Shown here piece by piece: positions 1 through 9,068 of a DNA stretch of 64,000 nt. Each line of letters starts with the position of its first letter. The stretch's first letter is position 1. The notes beneath the pieces were generated by a model, which worked only from the letters and a program-made list of their open reading frames with translations, ran no database searches and was not told the DNA's origin. This DNA comes from Haloplanus salinus (GTDB lineage: Archaea > Halobacteriota > Halobacteria > Halobacteriales > Haloferacaceae): assembly GCF_003336245.1 (NCBI RefSeq), contig NZ_QPHM01000001.1, forward strand, positions 1,900,113-1,964,112. Reading direction: 5' to 3'. The translations under genes were made by a program, and so were the position numbers.

Positions 1-519
1 GACGACGGCGAAGTAGACGGCGTCGACGAGCGTGGCGATACCGCCGAACTCCTCGCGGAGGGCGTACGCGCCGGTCGTGATGTAGACCTGTGAGCCGGCG
101 AGTGCGAGCAGGGCGGCCAACTGCGTCGCAGAGATGTCGACCGAGCGGTCGAACCGTCGTCGGTTGAGCGCCACCGCGGGCAGCGCGACCACCGACAGCA
201 CCACCAGGGGTATCGAGGTTTCGCTCGCCTGCACCAGCCCCTGTCCGGCCGAGACGACGAGCAGGCAGAGCGTCGAGTACCAGGCGGCGCGCAGCCCTCG
301 CCGGAGGCCGAGTGCGCTCCCGAGCAACAGGAAGCCGGTGAGCGTGCCGGTGAACCCCGCGGTGGCACGCGCCACCGGCGGGACGAAGGGGACGAGCGGC
401 CGCCCCGTCGGCGACCCCATGTGGACGATGCCCGTCACCATCGAGAGCGTGCCGGTAAGGAGCGTCAGCCCAACCGCCGCACGGACCCCGAGAAACCGGT
501 CACTCCGACTCGCGGCCAT
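1..519 (-). CDS. Potassium-channel-like membrane protein, 3' end outside window
   Basis: Reverse-strand reading from an ATG at 519 gives a run of hydrophobic segments (for example GLTLLTGTLSMVTGIVH and STLCLLVVSAGQGLV) and ends at the window edge in FGGIATLVDAVYFAVV. In two-TM/pore K+ channels this last stretch is the pore helix just before the TxGYGD selectivity filter, so the filter and any cytoplasmic TrkA_N (RCK) domain lie outside the window. An in-frame ATG at 546 would add nine residues; 519 is preferred because MAASRSDRFLG leads straight into the first membrane segment. It is divergent from the TrkA-C-like gene at 596, which fits a K+ transport locus. The call rests on the pore-helix motif and topology. 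Confidence 0.7.
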   Translation of the reverse strand, partial: MAASRSDRFLGVRAAVGLTLLTGTLSMVTGIVHMGSPTGRPLVPFVPPVARATAGFTGTLTGFLLLGSALGLRRGLRAAWYSTLCLLVVSAGQGLVQASETSIPLVVLSVVALPAVALNRRRFDRSVDISATQLAALLALAGSQVYITTGAYALREEFGGIATLVDAVYFAVV

Positions 520-595
520 GGCTACGCACTCGCGGACGGGAGTCATAAAGGGCTCGTCCCGGCAGCGGTTCACGCCTCGGTATCGTGGGCCGGTT

Positions 596-925
596 ATGAC
601 CTCCGTTCCGGTCGAAGTGCTATTCGGCCCCTATCTCGGCGTTCCGACGGGTATCGTCCCGGCGCTGGTGGCGTGGGCGCTCGGCTTCGCGTCCAAACAC
701 GTCACCGGCGTCACGGTGCCCGCGTTCGGCGTCGGCGCGGCCGCCGCCCCAGTCGGCCGCCTCGTCGGCGACCGCCTCGCGACCGACGTGTTCGCCGTCG
801 TCGGCGCGGACGGGAGCGTGGACGGTCTGCCGGACGACCGGACCCTCGCCGGCGACGCGGTGTACGTCGTCGCCCGCCCCGAGACGTACCGTCGCCTCGA
901 CGCGCGGAGTCGGTCGGCAGCGTAG
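596..925 (+). CDS. Short TrkA-C-like membrane-anchored protein
   Basis: 109 residues from ATG 596. The first 55 or so residues (PVEVLFGPYLGVPTGIVPAL, then VTGVTVPAFG) look like the N-terminal membrane segment of the larger haloarchaeal membrane proteins that carry a TrkA-C domain. The last 40 residues (LPDDRTLAGDAVYVVARPET) resemble the end of a TrkA_C ligand-binding fold. The middle of the usual longer protein is missing, so this may be an internally deleted or miniaturised form. It is divergent from the K+ channel gene (77 bp gap), which supports a role in K+ transport. The resemblance is from memory of the family; function is inferred. Confidence 0.55.
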   Translation: MTSVPVEVLFGPYLGVPTGIVPALVAWALGFASKHVTGVTVPAFGVGAAAAPVGRLVGDRLATDVFAVVGADGSVDGLPDDRTLAGDAVYVVARPETYRRLDARSRSAA

Positions 926-963
926 ACGCAACCCCTTTGACCGACGGGGCGCGAGGTGTACCC

Positions 964-1245
964 ATGCAGTGGAAGTTGTTCGCTGACCTCGCGGAGGTGG
1001 CCGGCGACCGGGAGATCCGTGTCGACGTCGATCCCGGCGCGACGGTGAGCGACGCCCTCGACGAACTGTTCGACGTCCGACCGGCCCTCCAGGGGCGTGT
1101 CCTCGACGACGCGGGGAACGTGGCCGACCACATCAACGTCCTCCGCAACGGGGAGAACGTGCGCTCGGCCGACGGTCTGGAGACGACGCTCGAAGCCGGC
1201 GACGAACTGGCGTTGTTCCCGCCGGTCAGTGGCGGGCGGCAGTAA
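964..1245 (+). CDS. samp1: Ubiquitin-like MoaD/SAMP1-type protein
   Basis: 93 residues beginning MQWKLFADLAEVAGDREIRV and ending LALFPPVSGGRQ. This closely matches the Haloferax volcanii SAMP1 protein (MEWKLFADLAEVAG at the start, ending in FPPVSGG), a beta-grasp modifier attached to lysines by the E1-like UbaA and also used as the MoaD subunit of molybdopterin synthase. The odd feature is the C-terminus: two residues (Arg-Gln) follow the diglycine, so activation at the GG terminus would need trimming, or the protein does not conjugate. The start at 964 is chosen because it matches the family N-terminus; a longer frame-consistent ORF upstream is a shadow of the gene at 596. Confidence 0.85.
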   Translation: MQWKLFADLAEVAGDREIRVDVDPGATVSDALDELFDVRPALQGRVLDDAGNVADHINVLRNGENVRSADGLETTLEAGDELALFPPVSGGRQ

Positions 1246-1252
1246 GGATTCG

Positions 1253-2089
1253 TTAGTCGGGCCGCGGCCGGGCGACGAACAGCGTCTGGACGAGGCTGAA
1301 CGGGTCGTAGATCGACTGGTGACACTGGCAGTAGACGCCGTCCGCGTTCCCGAATCGGGCGGCGTCCGCGGACTGTTTGTACCCCGGCACACAGCAGAAG
1401 TGGGTACACTTGTTGAGCCACGCGATGAAGCCCTGGTCGGTACTCGCCTGGAGCCACTCGTTGTCCTGTGCGGCCTCCTCGATGCGCGTACTCCGGAGGA
1501 GCTGAATCGGGACGACGTCGTCGGCGTCTTCGGAGCGCCATCGGCCGCTCGCGGGCTTGCCGGTGCCCGCGGTGCCGATGCCGTTGCCCCACTCTTCGTA
1601 GTCGCTGAAGTCGTCGACGTGGAAGCGGTCGCCCTCCTCCTTGCTGTTGGACTGCCAGTCGTAGGCGGGGTTCGATCCGGTGCGGAAGTAGTTGTCGCTC
1701 TCGTAGCTGGGCTGGATGCCCGCGTACCCCTCGACGCCGCAGTACTGGAACCACTCGGAGGAGTACGTGGAACCGCCGAGGTCCATCTCGGCGACCTGGA
1801 CCTGTCGGCCGCCCTGGGTGACGGTCTCGACGTCCGGCCAGACGCCCTTGATATACCCCTCGGAGTCGATCTCGATGGGGATCTGGGGCATCCCGCGGGG
1901 CGCCGGCCCGTCGGTGTTCTCGATCGCCCACGCCTGGGTGCTCCCGCCACCGGCACCGGGCGAAGCAGTTGCGCTGTTGACGGTGACCGTCCCGAGGGCG
2001 CCCACGCCGGCGAGCGCCGAGCCACCGACGACGCCCTTGACGAACCGCCGTCGGCCGCTCTCTTCGGGATATTTGTCGTCCGCGCTCAT
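1253..2089 (-). CDS. Rieske iron-sulfur protein, Tat-exported
   Basis: 278 residues. A twin-arginine leader (GRRRFVKGVVGGSALAGVGA, about residues 12-31) precedes a soluble domain. The Rieske [2Fe-2S] ligands are visible: C228-T-H230-F-C-C233 and C254-Q-C256-H257; the second box reads CQCHQS rather than the common CPCHGS. Such proteins pass electrons from quinol to a c-type cytochrome or halocyanin at the outer face of the membrane. No cytochrome b gene (petB/petD type) lies on either side in this window, so its complex partner is unknown. It is convergent with the SAMP1-like gene, 7 bp away. Confidence 0.85.
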   Translation of the reverse strand: MSADDKYPEESGRRRFVKGVVGGSALAGVGALGTVTVNSATASPGAGGGSTQAWAIENTDGPAPRGMPQIPIEIDSEGYIKGVWPDVETVTQGGRQVQVAEMDLGGSTYSSEWFQYCGVEGYAGIQPSYESDNYFRTGSNPAYDWQSNSKEEGDRFHVDDFSDYEEWGNGIGTAGTGKPASGRWRSEDADDVVPIQLLRSTRIEEAAQDNEWLQASTDQGFIAWLNKCTHFCCVPGYKQSADAARFGNADGVYCQCHQSIYDPFSLVQTLFVARPRPD

Positions 2090-2180
2090 GTACGAATATT
2101 ATCGCGGGTAGTAAAAAGCATGACGAAGTGCCCGGCTTCGGGCCGTGAATCGTCGCCCACGCGACTCGCACCGACCCGTA

Positions 2181-2972
2181 TCATTTCCACGGTGCGTTCG
2201 GGAAGTCGACGATCCGTCTCTCCTCCTCGATGCCGTCGATCCGGGCGACGTCCTCGTCGTCCAACTCCACGTCGAGCGCGCGGTAGTTCTCGCGGATGTG
2301 CGCCGGCGTCCCAGCTTTCGGGATCGGGACAGCCCCCTTGGCGAGCACCCACGCGAGCGACACCTGTGCGGGCGTCGCGTCGTGTTTTGCCGCCACGTCG
2401 CGAATCTCGGGCACGTCCGCGACGGCGTTGCGCGCGATGGGCGCGTACGCCACCAGCCGGTAGCCGTGGCGGTCGGCGTGGTCGCGGAGTGCCTCCTGCT
2501 GGAGCAGGGGGTGGAGTTCGACCTGGTGGGCCAGCGGCGGTTCGCCGAGGTGATCGATGGCCTCGTCGAGCTGTGCCGGCGTGAAGTTGCTGAGGCCGAG
2601 CCCGTCGGTCAGCCCCGCCTCGCGCGCCTCGACCAGCGCCGCGAGCGTCTCCTCCGGGTCGTACGTGCCCATCGGCCAGTGGACGTAGAGGAGGTCGAGG
2701 GCGTCGACGCCGAGCAGGTCGACCCGCTCGCGCGCGCTCTCCATGAAGTCGTCGCGTGCGAGGCGGTCGCGCCACGCCTTCGACGCGAGGAAGACGTCCG
2801 CGCGGTCGACGTCGCTCGCGGCGATACCCTCGCCGACGGCGGCCTCGTTCTCGTAGTATTCGGCGGTGTCGACGTGGCGATAGCCCGTCTCCAGCGCGGT
2901 CCGGACGGCGCTTGCACACGCCGCCGGGTCCGTCAACCGGTACGTGCCGAAGCCGAGTCGTGGAACGTCCAT
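2181..2972 (-). CDS. Aldo/keto reductase
   Basis: 263 residues from ATG 2972 ([13 protein letters not shown]). The (beta/alpha)8 AKR fold is evident, with the catalytic tetrad readable: Asp and Tyr in DTAEYYENE, Lys in ASKAWRD, His in YVHWPMG. The phosphate-binding end of the NADPH site ([15 protein letters not shown]) is also present. It reduces aldehydes or ketones with NAD(P)H; the physiological substrate cannot be told. It resembles the DkgA/2,5-diketo-gluconate reductase branch in length. The reading frame runs on upstream for 23 codons but those residues are not family-like. Confidence 0.85.
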   Translation of the reverse strand: MDVPRLGFGTYRLTDPAACASAVRTALETGYRHVDTAEYYENEAAVGEGIAASDVDRADVFLASKAWRDRLARDDFMESARERVDLLGVDALDLLYVHWPMGTYDPEETLAALVEAREAGLTDGLGLSNFTPAQLDEAIDHLGEPPLAHQVELHPLLQQEALRDHADRHGYRLVAYAPIARNAVADVPEIRDVAAKHDATPAQVSLAWVLAKGAVPIPKAGTPAHIRENYRALDVELDDEDVARIDGIEEERRIVDFPNAPWK

Positions 2973-3091
2973 ACCGGGTCGACGGTGGCTATGGACTCGA
3001 AGCCTGCGGTTCGCGTCCCGTCGCGTGCGATCCGACCACACGCCGACCGCCCAGGCGAAACGATTTTGATGCGCGCTCGCGCAGGGTCGTT

Positions 3092-4738
3092 ATGCCGACC
3101 GAACCCGAGACAGGGTACGACCCGGAGCTGGGTCGGAAGTTCGTTTTCGTAACGGGGGGTGTCATGTCCGGGCTCGGCAAGGGGATCACGGCCGCGAGCA
3201 CCGGTCGCCTCCTGTCGAACGCGGGCTTCGACGTGACTGCGGTAAAGATCGATCCCTACCTCAACGTGGACGCGGGGACAATGAACCCCTACCAGCACGG
3301 GGAGGTGTACGTGTTGAAAGACGGGGGTGAGGTCGACCTCGACCTCGGCAACTACGAGCGCTTCCTCGGAACGGACATGACGTTCGACCACAACGTCACG
3401 ACGGGGAAGACGTACAAACACGTCATCGAGAAGGAGCGGGCGGGCGACTACCTGGGCAATACGGTCCAGATCATCCCCCACATCACCGACGACATCAAGC
3501 GACGCATCCGCGAGGCCGCCGAAGGGACCGACGTGTGTCTCATCGAAGTCGGCGGCACCGTCGGCGACATCGAGGGGATGCCATACCTCGAAGCACTCCG
3601 CCAGTTCTCCCACGAGGAGGACGACGAGGACGTACTCTTCGCGCACGTGACGCTCGTCCCGTACTCCAAGAACGGCGAACAGAAGACCAAACCGACCCAG
3701 CACAGCGTGAAGGAACTGCGCTCCATCGGCCTCCAGCCGGACGTGTTGGTCGGCCGGTGCGAGGACCGCCTCGATCCCGACACCAAAGAGAAGATCGCGC
3801 TCTTCTGTGACGTGCCCACGGACGCCGTCTTCTCTAACCCCGACGTGGAGGATATCTACCACGTCCCTCTGATGGTCGAGGACGAGGGGCTGGACGAGTA
3901 CGTGATGGAGCGGCTGCATATCGCGGACGAGGCGCTCCCGAAATCGGAGCGCGACAGCCAGTGGCGCGAACTCGTCACCCGGGAGCGAACGGGCGAGATC
4001 GACGTGGCGCTCGTCGGCAAGTACGCCCTCGAAGACGCGTACATGTCCATCCACGAGGCGCTGAAACACGCGGGGATCCACGCCGAGGTCGAGGTGAACG
4101 TCCTCTGGGTCGACGCCGACGAGATGCGCGACCACCACACCGAACGCCTCCGCGAGGCGGACGCGGTGGTCGTCCCCGGCGGGTTCGGCTCCCGCGGCGC
4201 CGAGGGGAAGATCGAGGCGATCCGCTACGCCCGCGAGAACGACGTGCCCTTCCTCGGTCTCTGTCTCGGCTTCCAGATGGCCGTCGTCGAGTACGCGCGG
4301 AACGCCCTCGGACTGGACGGCGCTCACTCCGCCGAAATCGACGAGGAGACGCCGTACCCCGTGATCGACCTCCTGCCCGAACAGTACGACCTGGAGGATC
4401 TCGGCGGGACGATGCGACTCGGCGCCCACGAGACCGAGATTCGGCCGGGAACGCTCGCCCACGAGGTGTACGGCGACGACTCGTGTACGGAGCGCCACCG
4501 CCACCGGTACGAGGTCAACCCGGAATACATCGACGACCTCGAAGCCGGTAGCCTCACCTTCTCCGGGCGCGCGGGCAACCGTATGGAGATCGTCGAACTC
4601 GACGACCACCCGTACTTCCTCGGGACGCAGTTCCACCCCGAGTTCCGGTCCCGTCCCGACCGCGCGAGTCCGCCGTTCGTCGGCTTCGTCGAAGCGACGC
4701 TCGAACGGGTCGGCGCCGGACGGGAGGTGGAGGTCTGA
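3092..4738 (+). CDS. pyrG: CTP synthase (glutamine hydrolysing)
   Basis: 548 residues, the normal length. The N-terminal synthetase domain has the P-loop [10 protein letters not shown] (residues 22-31) and [15 protein letters not shown]. The C-terminal class I glutamine amidotransferase domain has the nucleophile Cys at about residue 391 in [10 protein letters not shown] and the catalytic His-Pro-Glu in [10 protein letters not shown]. It makes CTP from UTP, ATP and glutamine. The stop overlaps the start of the next gene (TGATG), so pyrG and guaA(b) are probably translated together, a pairing of pyrimidine and purine end steps. The long in-frame extension upstream of 3092 overlaps the aldo/keto reductase and lacks family sequence. 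Confidence 0.97.
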   Translation: MPTEPETGYDPELGRKFVFVTGGVMSGLGKGITAASTGRLLSNAGFDVTAVKIDPYLNVDAGTMNPYQHGEVYVLKDGGEVDLDLGNYERFLGTDMTFDHNVTTGKTYKHVIEKERAGDYLGNTVQIIPHITDDIKRRIREAAEGTDVCLIEVGGTVGDIEGMPYLEALRQFSHEEDDEDVLFAHVTLVPYSKNGEQKTKPTQHSVKELRSIGLQPDVLVGRCEDRLDPDTKEKIALFCDVPTDAVFSNPDVEDIYHVPLMVEDEGLDEYVMERLHIADEALPKSERDSQWRELVTRERTGEIDVALVGKYALEDAYMSIHEALKHAGIHAEVEVNVLWVDADEMRDHHTERLREADAVVVPGGFGSRGAEGKIEAIRYARENDVPFLGLCLGFQMAVVEYARNALGLDGAHSAEIDEETPYPVIDLLPEQYDLEDLGGTMRLGAHETEIRPGTLAHEVYGDDSCTERHRHRYEVNPEYIDDLEAGSLTFSGRAGNRMEIVELDDHPYFLGTQFHPEFRSRPDRASPPFVGFVEATLERVGAGREVEV

Positions 4739-5655
4739 TGGTCGATACCGAGAGCTTCGTCGACGAGGCCACCGCCGAAATCGCCGACGCGATCGGCGAG
4801 GAGAACGCCATCATCGCCCTCTCGGGCGGGGTCGACTCCTCGGTCGCGGCCGCGCTCGCCTACCGCGCCATCGGCGACCAGCTCACCCCCGTCTACGTCG
4901 ACACCGGACTGATGCGCAAAGGCGAGACCGAGGGCATCCGGGAGACGTTCGCCTTCATGGATAGCCTCCGCATCGTCGACGCCAAGGACCGCTTCCTCGA
5001 CGCCCTCGACGGCGTCACCGACCCCGAGGAGAAGCGCCACGTCATCGGCGAGTCGTTCATCCGGGAGTTCGAACGCGAGGCGCGTGAAGCCGACGCCGAC
5101 TACCTCGTCCAGGGGACCATCTACCCCGACCGCATCGAGAGCGAGGGGAACATCAAATCCCACCACAACGTCGGCGGCCTCCCCGACGTGGTCGACTTCG
5201 AGGGCATCGTCGAACCCGTCCGCGACCTCTACAAGGACGAGGTGCGGCAGGTGGCGCGGGCGCTGGACCTAGAGGACGTGGTCTCCGAGCGGATGCCCTT
5301 CCCTGGCCCCGGTCTCGCCGTGCGCATCCTCGGCGAGGTGACCGAGGAGAAACTGGACGTGGCGCGCGAGGCGTGTCACGTCGTCGAGGAGGAGGTCGAG
5401 GAACACGATCCCTGGCAGGCCTTCGCGGCCGTCATCGGCAAGGCGACGGGCGTGAAAGGCGACAACCGGGTCCACGGCTGGGTCGTCTCGGTCCGCTCCG
5501 TCGAGAGCCGCGACGGCATGACCGCCCGTGCCCAGGACCTTCCCTGGGAGACGCTCCAGCGCATCCAGAGCCGCATCACGGGCGAGAACGACGACGTCGC
5601 GCGGGTCGTCTACGACGTGACGCACAAACCGCCCGCGACCATCGAGTACGAGTGA
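4738..5655 (+). CDS. guaAB: GMP synthase, ATP-pyrophosphatase subunit B
   Basis: 305 residues. It carries the PP-loop [16 protein letters not shown] near residue 24 and the dimerisation/XMP-binding block [15 protein letters not shown]. It amidates XMP to GMP. The glutaminase half is absent, as is usual in archaea, where GuaAa is a separate gene; no GuaAa is visible in the window. It overlaps pyrG by one base and the following small gene by 4 bases (GTGA), giving a tightly coupled three-gene unit. Confidence 0.95.
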   Translation: MVDTESFVDEATAEIADAIGEENAIIALSGGVDSSVAAALAYRAIGDQLTPVYVDTGLMRKGETEGIRETFAFMDSLRIVDAKDRFLDALDGVTDPEEKRHVIGESFIREFEREAREADADYLVQGTIYPDRIESEGNIKSHHNVGGLPDVVDFEGIVEPVRDLYKDEVRQVARALDLEDVVSERMPFPGPGLAVRILGEVTEEKLDVAREACHVVEEEVEEHDPWQAFAAVIGKATGVKGDNRVHGWVVSVRSVESRDGMTARAQDLPWETLQRIQSRITGENDDVARVVYDVTHKPPATIEYE

Positions 5656-5972
5656 CCCGAGCCATCCTCGCCGGCCCGGACCGGGACGGCCTCGGCGCCG
5701 CCTTGGAGGTGCAAGGGCTCGACGTGACGCGTGTCGAGGGCATCCTCACCGCGTCGGTCCTCGACGGCGCCGGCGTCGCCGACGCCGACCTGTTCGTCCT
5801 CACGGACCTCGACGAGGCGACGGCCATCCCGGTGGTCAAGGACCGGAACCCCGACGCTCGGGTCGTCGTCTACAGCCACGACTCGTTGCCGAACTTCGCG
5901 CGCGGGCAGGCCGACCTCGCCATGGATCCCGACCTGTTCGGGGTCGACATGGTGGCCGAAGAACTGGCCTGA
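5652..5972 (+). CDS. Small conserved protein coupled to guaA(b)
   Basis: 106 residues from a GTG start that overlaps the guaA(b) stop (GTGA at 5652-5655). The sequence alternates short beta and alpha stretches ([20 protein letters not shown], then [20 protein letters not shown], then [20 protein letters not shown]), resembling a receiver-like or Rossmann-type three-layer fold without obvious catalytic residues. Function is unknown. Its coupling to nucleotide biosynthesis genes is the only functional hint. The GTG start is favoured because the overlap is the typical coupling arrangement and the upstream frame is an antisense-like shadow. Confidence 0.7.
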   Translation: MTRAILAGPDRDGLGAALEVQGLDVTRVEGILTASVLDGAGVADADLFVLTDLDEATAIPVVKDRNPDARVVVYSHDSLPNFARGQADLAMDPDLFGVDMVAEELA

Positions 5973-6038
5973 GTCGCGGTCGTCGTCCGACTGCTCCCGA
6001 AGCCGCACCGTTAAGACGCCGCCGACCAAGCCTTCGGT

Positions 6039-6362
6039 ATGACGCTCGACGTACTGGAGACGCTCGACCCGGACGACGAGGAGGTCCTGACGGCCGAGCT
6101 GGTCGTCAGCGACGACGTGCTGGTGAAGGCGTTCGCGCTGGGGCCGGGCGCCGAACTGCGCCCGCACGAACACGGCGACAGCACGAACGTCTTTCACGTG
6201 TTGGACGGGACGGTGACGGTGATCCAGGGGGAGGCCGAGGAGGCTATCGCGGCGCCCGGCGTCGTCCCCAACGACCGCGGCGTCGTCCACGGCGCCCGCA
6301 ACGACACCGACGACGTGGTCGTCTTCACTGCGAGCCTCTGTCCGATGCCGGGTTCGGGCTGA
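6039..6362 (+). CDS. Cupin-domain protein
   Basis: 107 residues forming a single beta-barrel cupin: motif 1 is seen as LRPHEHGDSTNVFHVLDGTV and motif 2 as VPNDRGVVHGARN. The H-x-H and following His could bind a metal. Likely a small metal-dependent or ligand-binding cupin; no substrate can be named. A TATA-like stretch (CCGTTAAGAC) lies at about 6008-6018, 25 nt before the ATG, consistent with a leaderless transcript. The next gene begins 8 bp after the stop and may be cotranscribed. Confidence 0.75.
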   Translation: MTLDVLETLDPDDEEVLTAELVVSDDVLVKAFALGPGAELRPHEHGDSTNVFHVLDGTVTVIQGEAEEAIAAPGVVPNDRGVVHGARNDTDDVVVFTASLCPMPGSG

Positions 6363-6369
6363 GCGAGGC

Positions 6370-7356
6370 ATGACCCGCGCTAGCGTCACGGGGTACGCGC
6401 GGCTCCACTTCGGCTTCTGCAACCTGAGCCTCGCGCGCGAACGACTCTACGGGAGTGTGGGCGTCGGTCTCGACCGCCCGTCGATTCGCGTTACGGCGAC
6501 GCCGGCCGCCGACGTACGCTGTGCGCATCCGACGGTCCGCGAGTACGCAGCACGATCCGTCGACCTGCTCGACGTCTCCGGCGCCGACCTGACCGTCGAA
6601 AGCGAGTTCCCCCGGCACGTGGGGCTCGGGAGCGGGACGCAGTTCGCGCTCGCGACGCTCGTCGCCGTCGCGCGGGCACACGACGAGACGGTCGACGCCC
6701 GCGAGGCGGCGCCGGAGCTGGGGCGCGGCGGGCGCTCGGGCATCGGCGTCGCCACCTTCGACGACGGCGGGTTCGTCCTCGACGCCGGCCACCCGACCAC
6801 CCGGTTCACCACCGACCGCCCGGCGCTCGGCCGGTGGTCGGTGCCGCCGGTAGCGGCCCGGCATCCGATCCCCGACGACTGGCGGTTCCTGGTCGTCGTT
6901 CCCGACGCCTCTGCGGGACCGAGCGGCGACGACGAGGATCGCAGCATGCGTTCGGCGGTCGAGTCGGCGTCGCCGTCGCAGAGCGACCGACTGGCGGGGG
7001 TGATCGCCCGCCGGGTTCTACCGGCGATCACGGAGGGGTCGGCCGAGCGCTTCGGCGCCGCCGTCGCCGACGTCGGCCGGCTCAACGGGACGTGGTACGC
7101 CGACGAACAGGGCGGCGTCTACCGGCCGCCGGCGGGTGAACTCGTCGCGGCGCTCGACGACTCGCCCACCGTCTACGGCGCGGGACAGTCGTCGTGGGGG
7201 CCGGCAGTGTACGGCGTGACCGACGCCGAGCGAGCGGCCGCGGCGCGGGAGGCGGGCCGCGCCGCCCTCGACGCGGCGGGCGTCGACGGGCGGGTGCTCG
7301 TCGCCGAGGGTCGAAACCGAGGGGCGTCGGTCGATGCCGAGCGCCGCAACGACTAA
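6370..7356 (+). CDS. Beta-ribofuranosylaminobenzene 5'-phosphate synthase-like (GHMP superfamily)
   Basis: 328 residues, GHMP-kinase-like fold. The opening RLHFGFCNLSLARERLYGSV and the P-loop-like LGSGTQFALATLVAVARAH match beta-RFAP synthases, which in methanogens join 4-hydroxybenzoate to PRPP in the first step of the methanopterin arm. Haloarchaea do not make methane, so a role in a modified pterin or folate is possible but unproven. The neighbourhood of a SAMP1-like gene, Rieske and this enzyme recalls the arrangement in Haloferax. Overall family assignment is firm; the reaction here is not. Confidence 0.75.
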   Translation: MTRASVTGYARLHFGFCNLSLARERLYGSVGVGLDRPSIRVTATPAADVRCAHPTVREYAARSVDLLDVSGADLTVESEFPRHVGLGSGTQFALATLVAVARAHDETVDAREAAPELGRGGRSGIGVATFDDGGFVLDAGHPTTRFTTDRPALGRWSVPPVAARHPIPDDWRFLVVVPDASAGPSGDDEDRSMRSAVESASPSQSDRLAGVIARRVLPAITEGSAERFGAAVADVGRLNGTWYADEQGGVYRPPAGELVAALDDSPTVYGAGQSSWGPAVYGVTDAERAAAAREAGRAALDAAGVDGRVLVAEGRNRGASVDAERRND

Positions 7357-7380
7357 CCGACGGTCGACCGTAGGTCGTTC

Positions 7381-8217
7381 ATGGCCCGGATTCCGTTCGG
7401 CATCGCTCGTCTCGACTCGATCGTCGACGGTGGTGCGCCGCCGGGGAGCGTCGTCCTCCTGAGCGGCGAGGCCGGGGCGGGCGCTCGCGAGTTCGTCCAC
7501 ACCAGCGCCGCGATGAACGGGCTCTACTACGGCGACAGCGACGCGTTCGAGCTCCACTACGGCGACCTGGCCGCGGCCTCCGCGCCGCCGGACGAGGTAC
7601 ACTACGTCTCCTTCACCGCCAGTCGCGACCAACTCGAACGCGAAATGGCCTACACCATGGAGACGGAGCTGGTGCGGACGGCCGTCGACCACGTCCACTT
7701 CCGGGACCTCTCGCCGGAATACTTCCAGCTGAGTCCGATCCCCCGCGAGTGGTACGCGGGCGAGACGCGGACGGTGCGGGACTTGGCGACCGAGGAGCGC
7801 CGGGAGAGCGCGCTCGGAGCGCTCGCCGACTATCTCGGCGCACACGCCGCGGGCAATCTCGTCGTCGTCGACTCCATCACCGACCTCGTCGCCGCCGTCA
7901 GCGACGAGATGACCTGGAGCGACATCGCGCTCCTGATGAAGGGCATTCAGAAGGCGGCGTACGACTGGGGTGGGCTGATCCTCCTGTTGGTACACGACGA
8001 GACGCTGGGGCCGACGGAGCTCGGCCACCTGATGGACGCCGCCTCGGGCACCCTCCAGTTCGAGTGGGAGAGCGGCGGCTCGAAGCGCGCCCGGACGATG
8101 TTCGTCAAGGAGTTCCAGGGCGTCCTCTCCAGGCTCGAAGCGGAGAACATCATCCGCTTCGAGACGGAGGTCCACGAGGGCGGCTTCGACGTGAGCGGCG
8201 TCCGGAAGATCAGATGA
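7381..8217 (+). CDS. HTR-like RecA/KaiC-superfamily protein with degraded Walker A
   Basis: 278 residues. The start IPFGIARLDSIVDGGAPPGS is typical of RecA/KaiC-like ATPases, and a Walker B-like strand appears as NLVVVDSITDLV. The Walker A position reads SGEAGAGAREF: the Lys-Ser/Thr pair is replaced by Ala-Arg, so ATP hydrolysis is unlikely. Haloarchaeal databases carry such proteins as HTR-like. It is followed 50 bp later by a ribbon-helix-helix/coiled-coil protein and a Cys-rich protein, a run that may form one transcription unit. Role unknown; a scaffold or signalling pseudo-ATPase is a guess. Confidence 0.7.
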   Translation: MARIPFGIARLDSIVDGGAPPGSVVLLSGEAGAGAREFVHTSAAMNGLYYGDSDAFELHYGDLAAASAPPDEVHYVSFTASRDQLEREMAYTMETELVRTAVDHVHFRDLSPEYFQLSPIPREWYAGETRTVRDLATEERRESALGALADYLGAHAAGNLVVVDSITDLVAAVSDEMTWSDIALLMKGIQKAAYDWGGLILLLVHDETLGPTELGHLMDAASGTLQFEWESGGSKRARTMFVKEFQGVLSRLEAENIIRFETEVHEGGFDVSGVRKIR

Positions 8218-8267
8218 GATAATCGGTCGACCAATACTTATGGCGTCGGCGGCAAGTCGCCTACAGC

Positions 8268-9068
8268 ATGGCAGGCGAGCAGTCAGCGGCCTTCCCGGCC
8301 GAGTTGCGCGACTGGGTTGAGCGGAAGGCGGCCGAACGGGACGCGGAGCCGGAGACGATTCTCGCCCGTGCCGCGGCGCTCTACCGACTGCTCGAGGCCG
8401 ACGCCCACGCCACCGACCCGGACGCCCTCGACGAGTTCGAGTCGCTGGTCGACCGCGTCGATGCGGTCGAGGACGACCTCGATCACAAGATCGACGACGT
8501 CCGCGACCGCGTCGTCCAGATCAAACGCGAGACCGACGCCAAGGCGTCACGGGAGCACGGGCATCCGGACCTCGAAGACCGCGTCGACGAGGCCGTCCGC
8601 GCCGCCGCGGACGCCGAATCGAGCGTCGACGCCCTCACCGACCGCCTCGACCGCGGGTTCGAGAACTACGAGGAGATCCTCGAGTACCTCACCGACGTAA
8701 CCGACGAGTTGGACGACTCCGTCGAGACGCTGACCGGCGCGGTGGTCGACCTCCGAGCCGAGGTTCGGCGCGTCACCGCCGCCGAACACGACCGGCGGGC
8801 GGTCGACGACCTCCGGACGGCGGCGAACCGTCACGGCGAGCGGACGGCGACCTGTGCCGACTGTTCGGCGACGATCGATCTGGGCCTTCTCGCCCGTCCC
8901 AACTGCCCGCACTGCGAGGTGACGTTCGTCGAGTTCGACCCCCCGACCGGCTTTTTCGGGAGCGCGACGCTCCGGACCGGCGACCGCCCGGCGCTAACCG
9001 ACGGCCCGGACGACGCGGCCGACGACTTGGCCGCGGCGTTCGACGCCGAGGGGGACACCGATGACTGA
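8268..9068 (+). CDS. Ribbon-helix-helix/coiled-coil protein with C-terminal zinc ribbon
   Basis: 266 residues. The N-terminus (FPAELRDWVERKAAERDAEP, then ETILARAAALYRLLE) looks like a CopG/ribbon-helix-helix DNA-binding fold. Residues about 50-180 form a long acidic coiled coil. A zinc-ribbon pair follows (CADCS ... CPHC near residues 195-215), then an acidic tail. This would suit a DNA-binding dimer with an effector or protein-contact module. A TATA-like ATACTTATGG sits at about 8234-8243. The end overlaps the next gene by 8 bases, so the two are cotranscribed. Confidence 0.65.
   Translation: MAGEQSAAFPAELRDWVERKAAERDAEPETILARAAALYRLLEADAHATDPDALDEFESLVDRVDAVEDDLDHKIDDVRDRVVQIKRETDAKASREHGHPDLEDRVDEAVRAAADAESSVDALTDRLDRGFENYEEILEYLTDVTDELDDSVETLTGAVVDLRAEVRRVTAAEHDRRAVDDLRTAANRHGERTATCADCSATIDLGLLARPNCPHCEVTFVEFDPPTGFFGSATLRTGDRPALTDGPDDAADDLAAAFDAEGDTDD

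Noticed and set aside
2756..3091. Upstream in-frame extension of pyrG
   Set aside because: It is Arg-rich, overlaps the aldo/keto reductase and adds nothing of the CTP synthase family; ATG 3092 gives the standard N-terminus.
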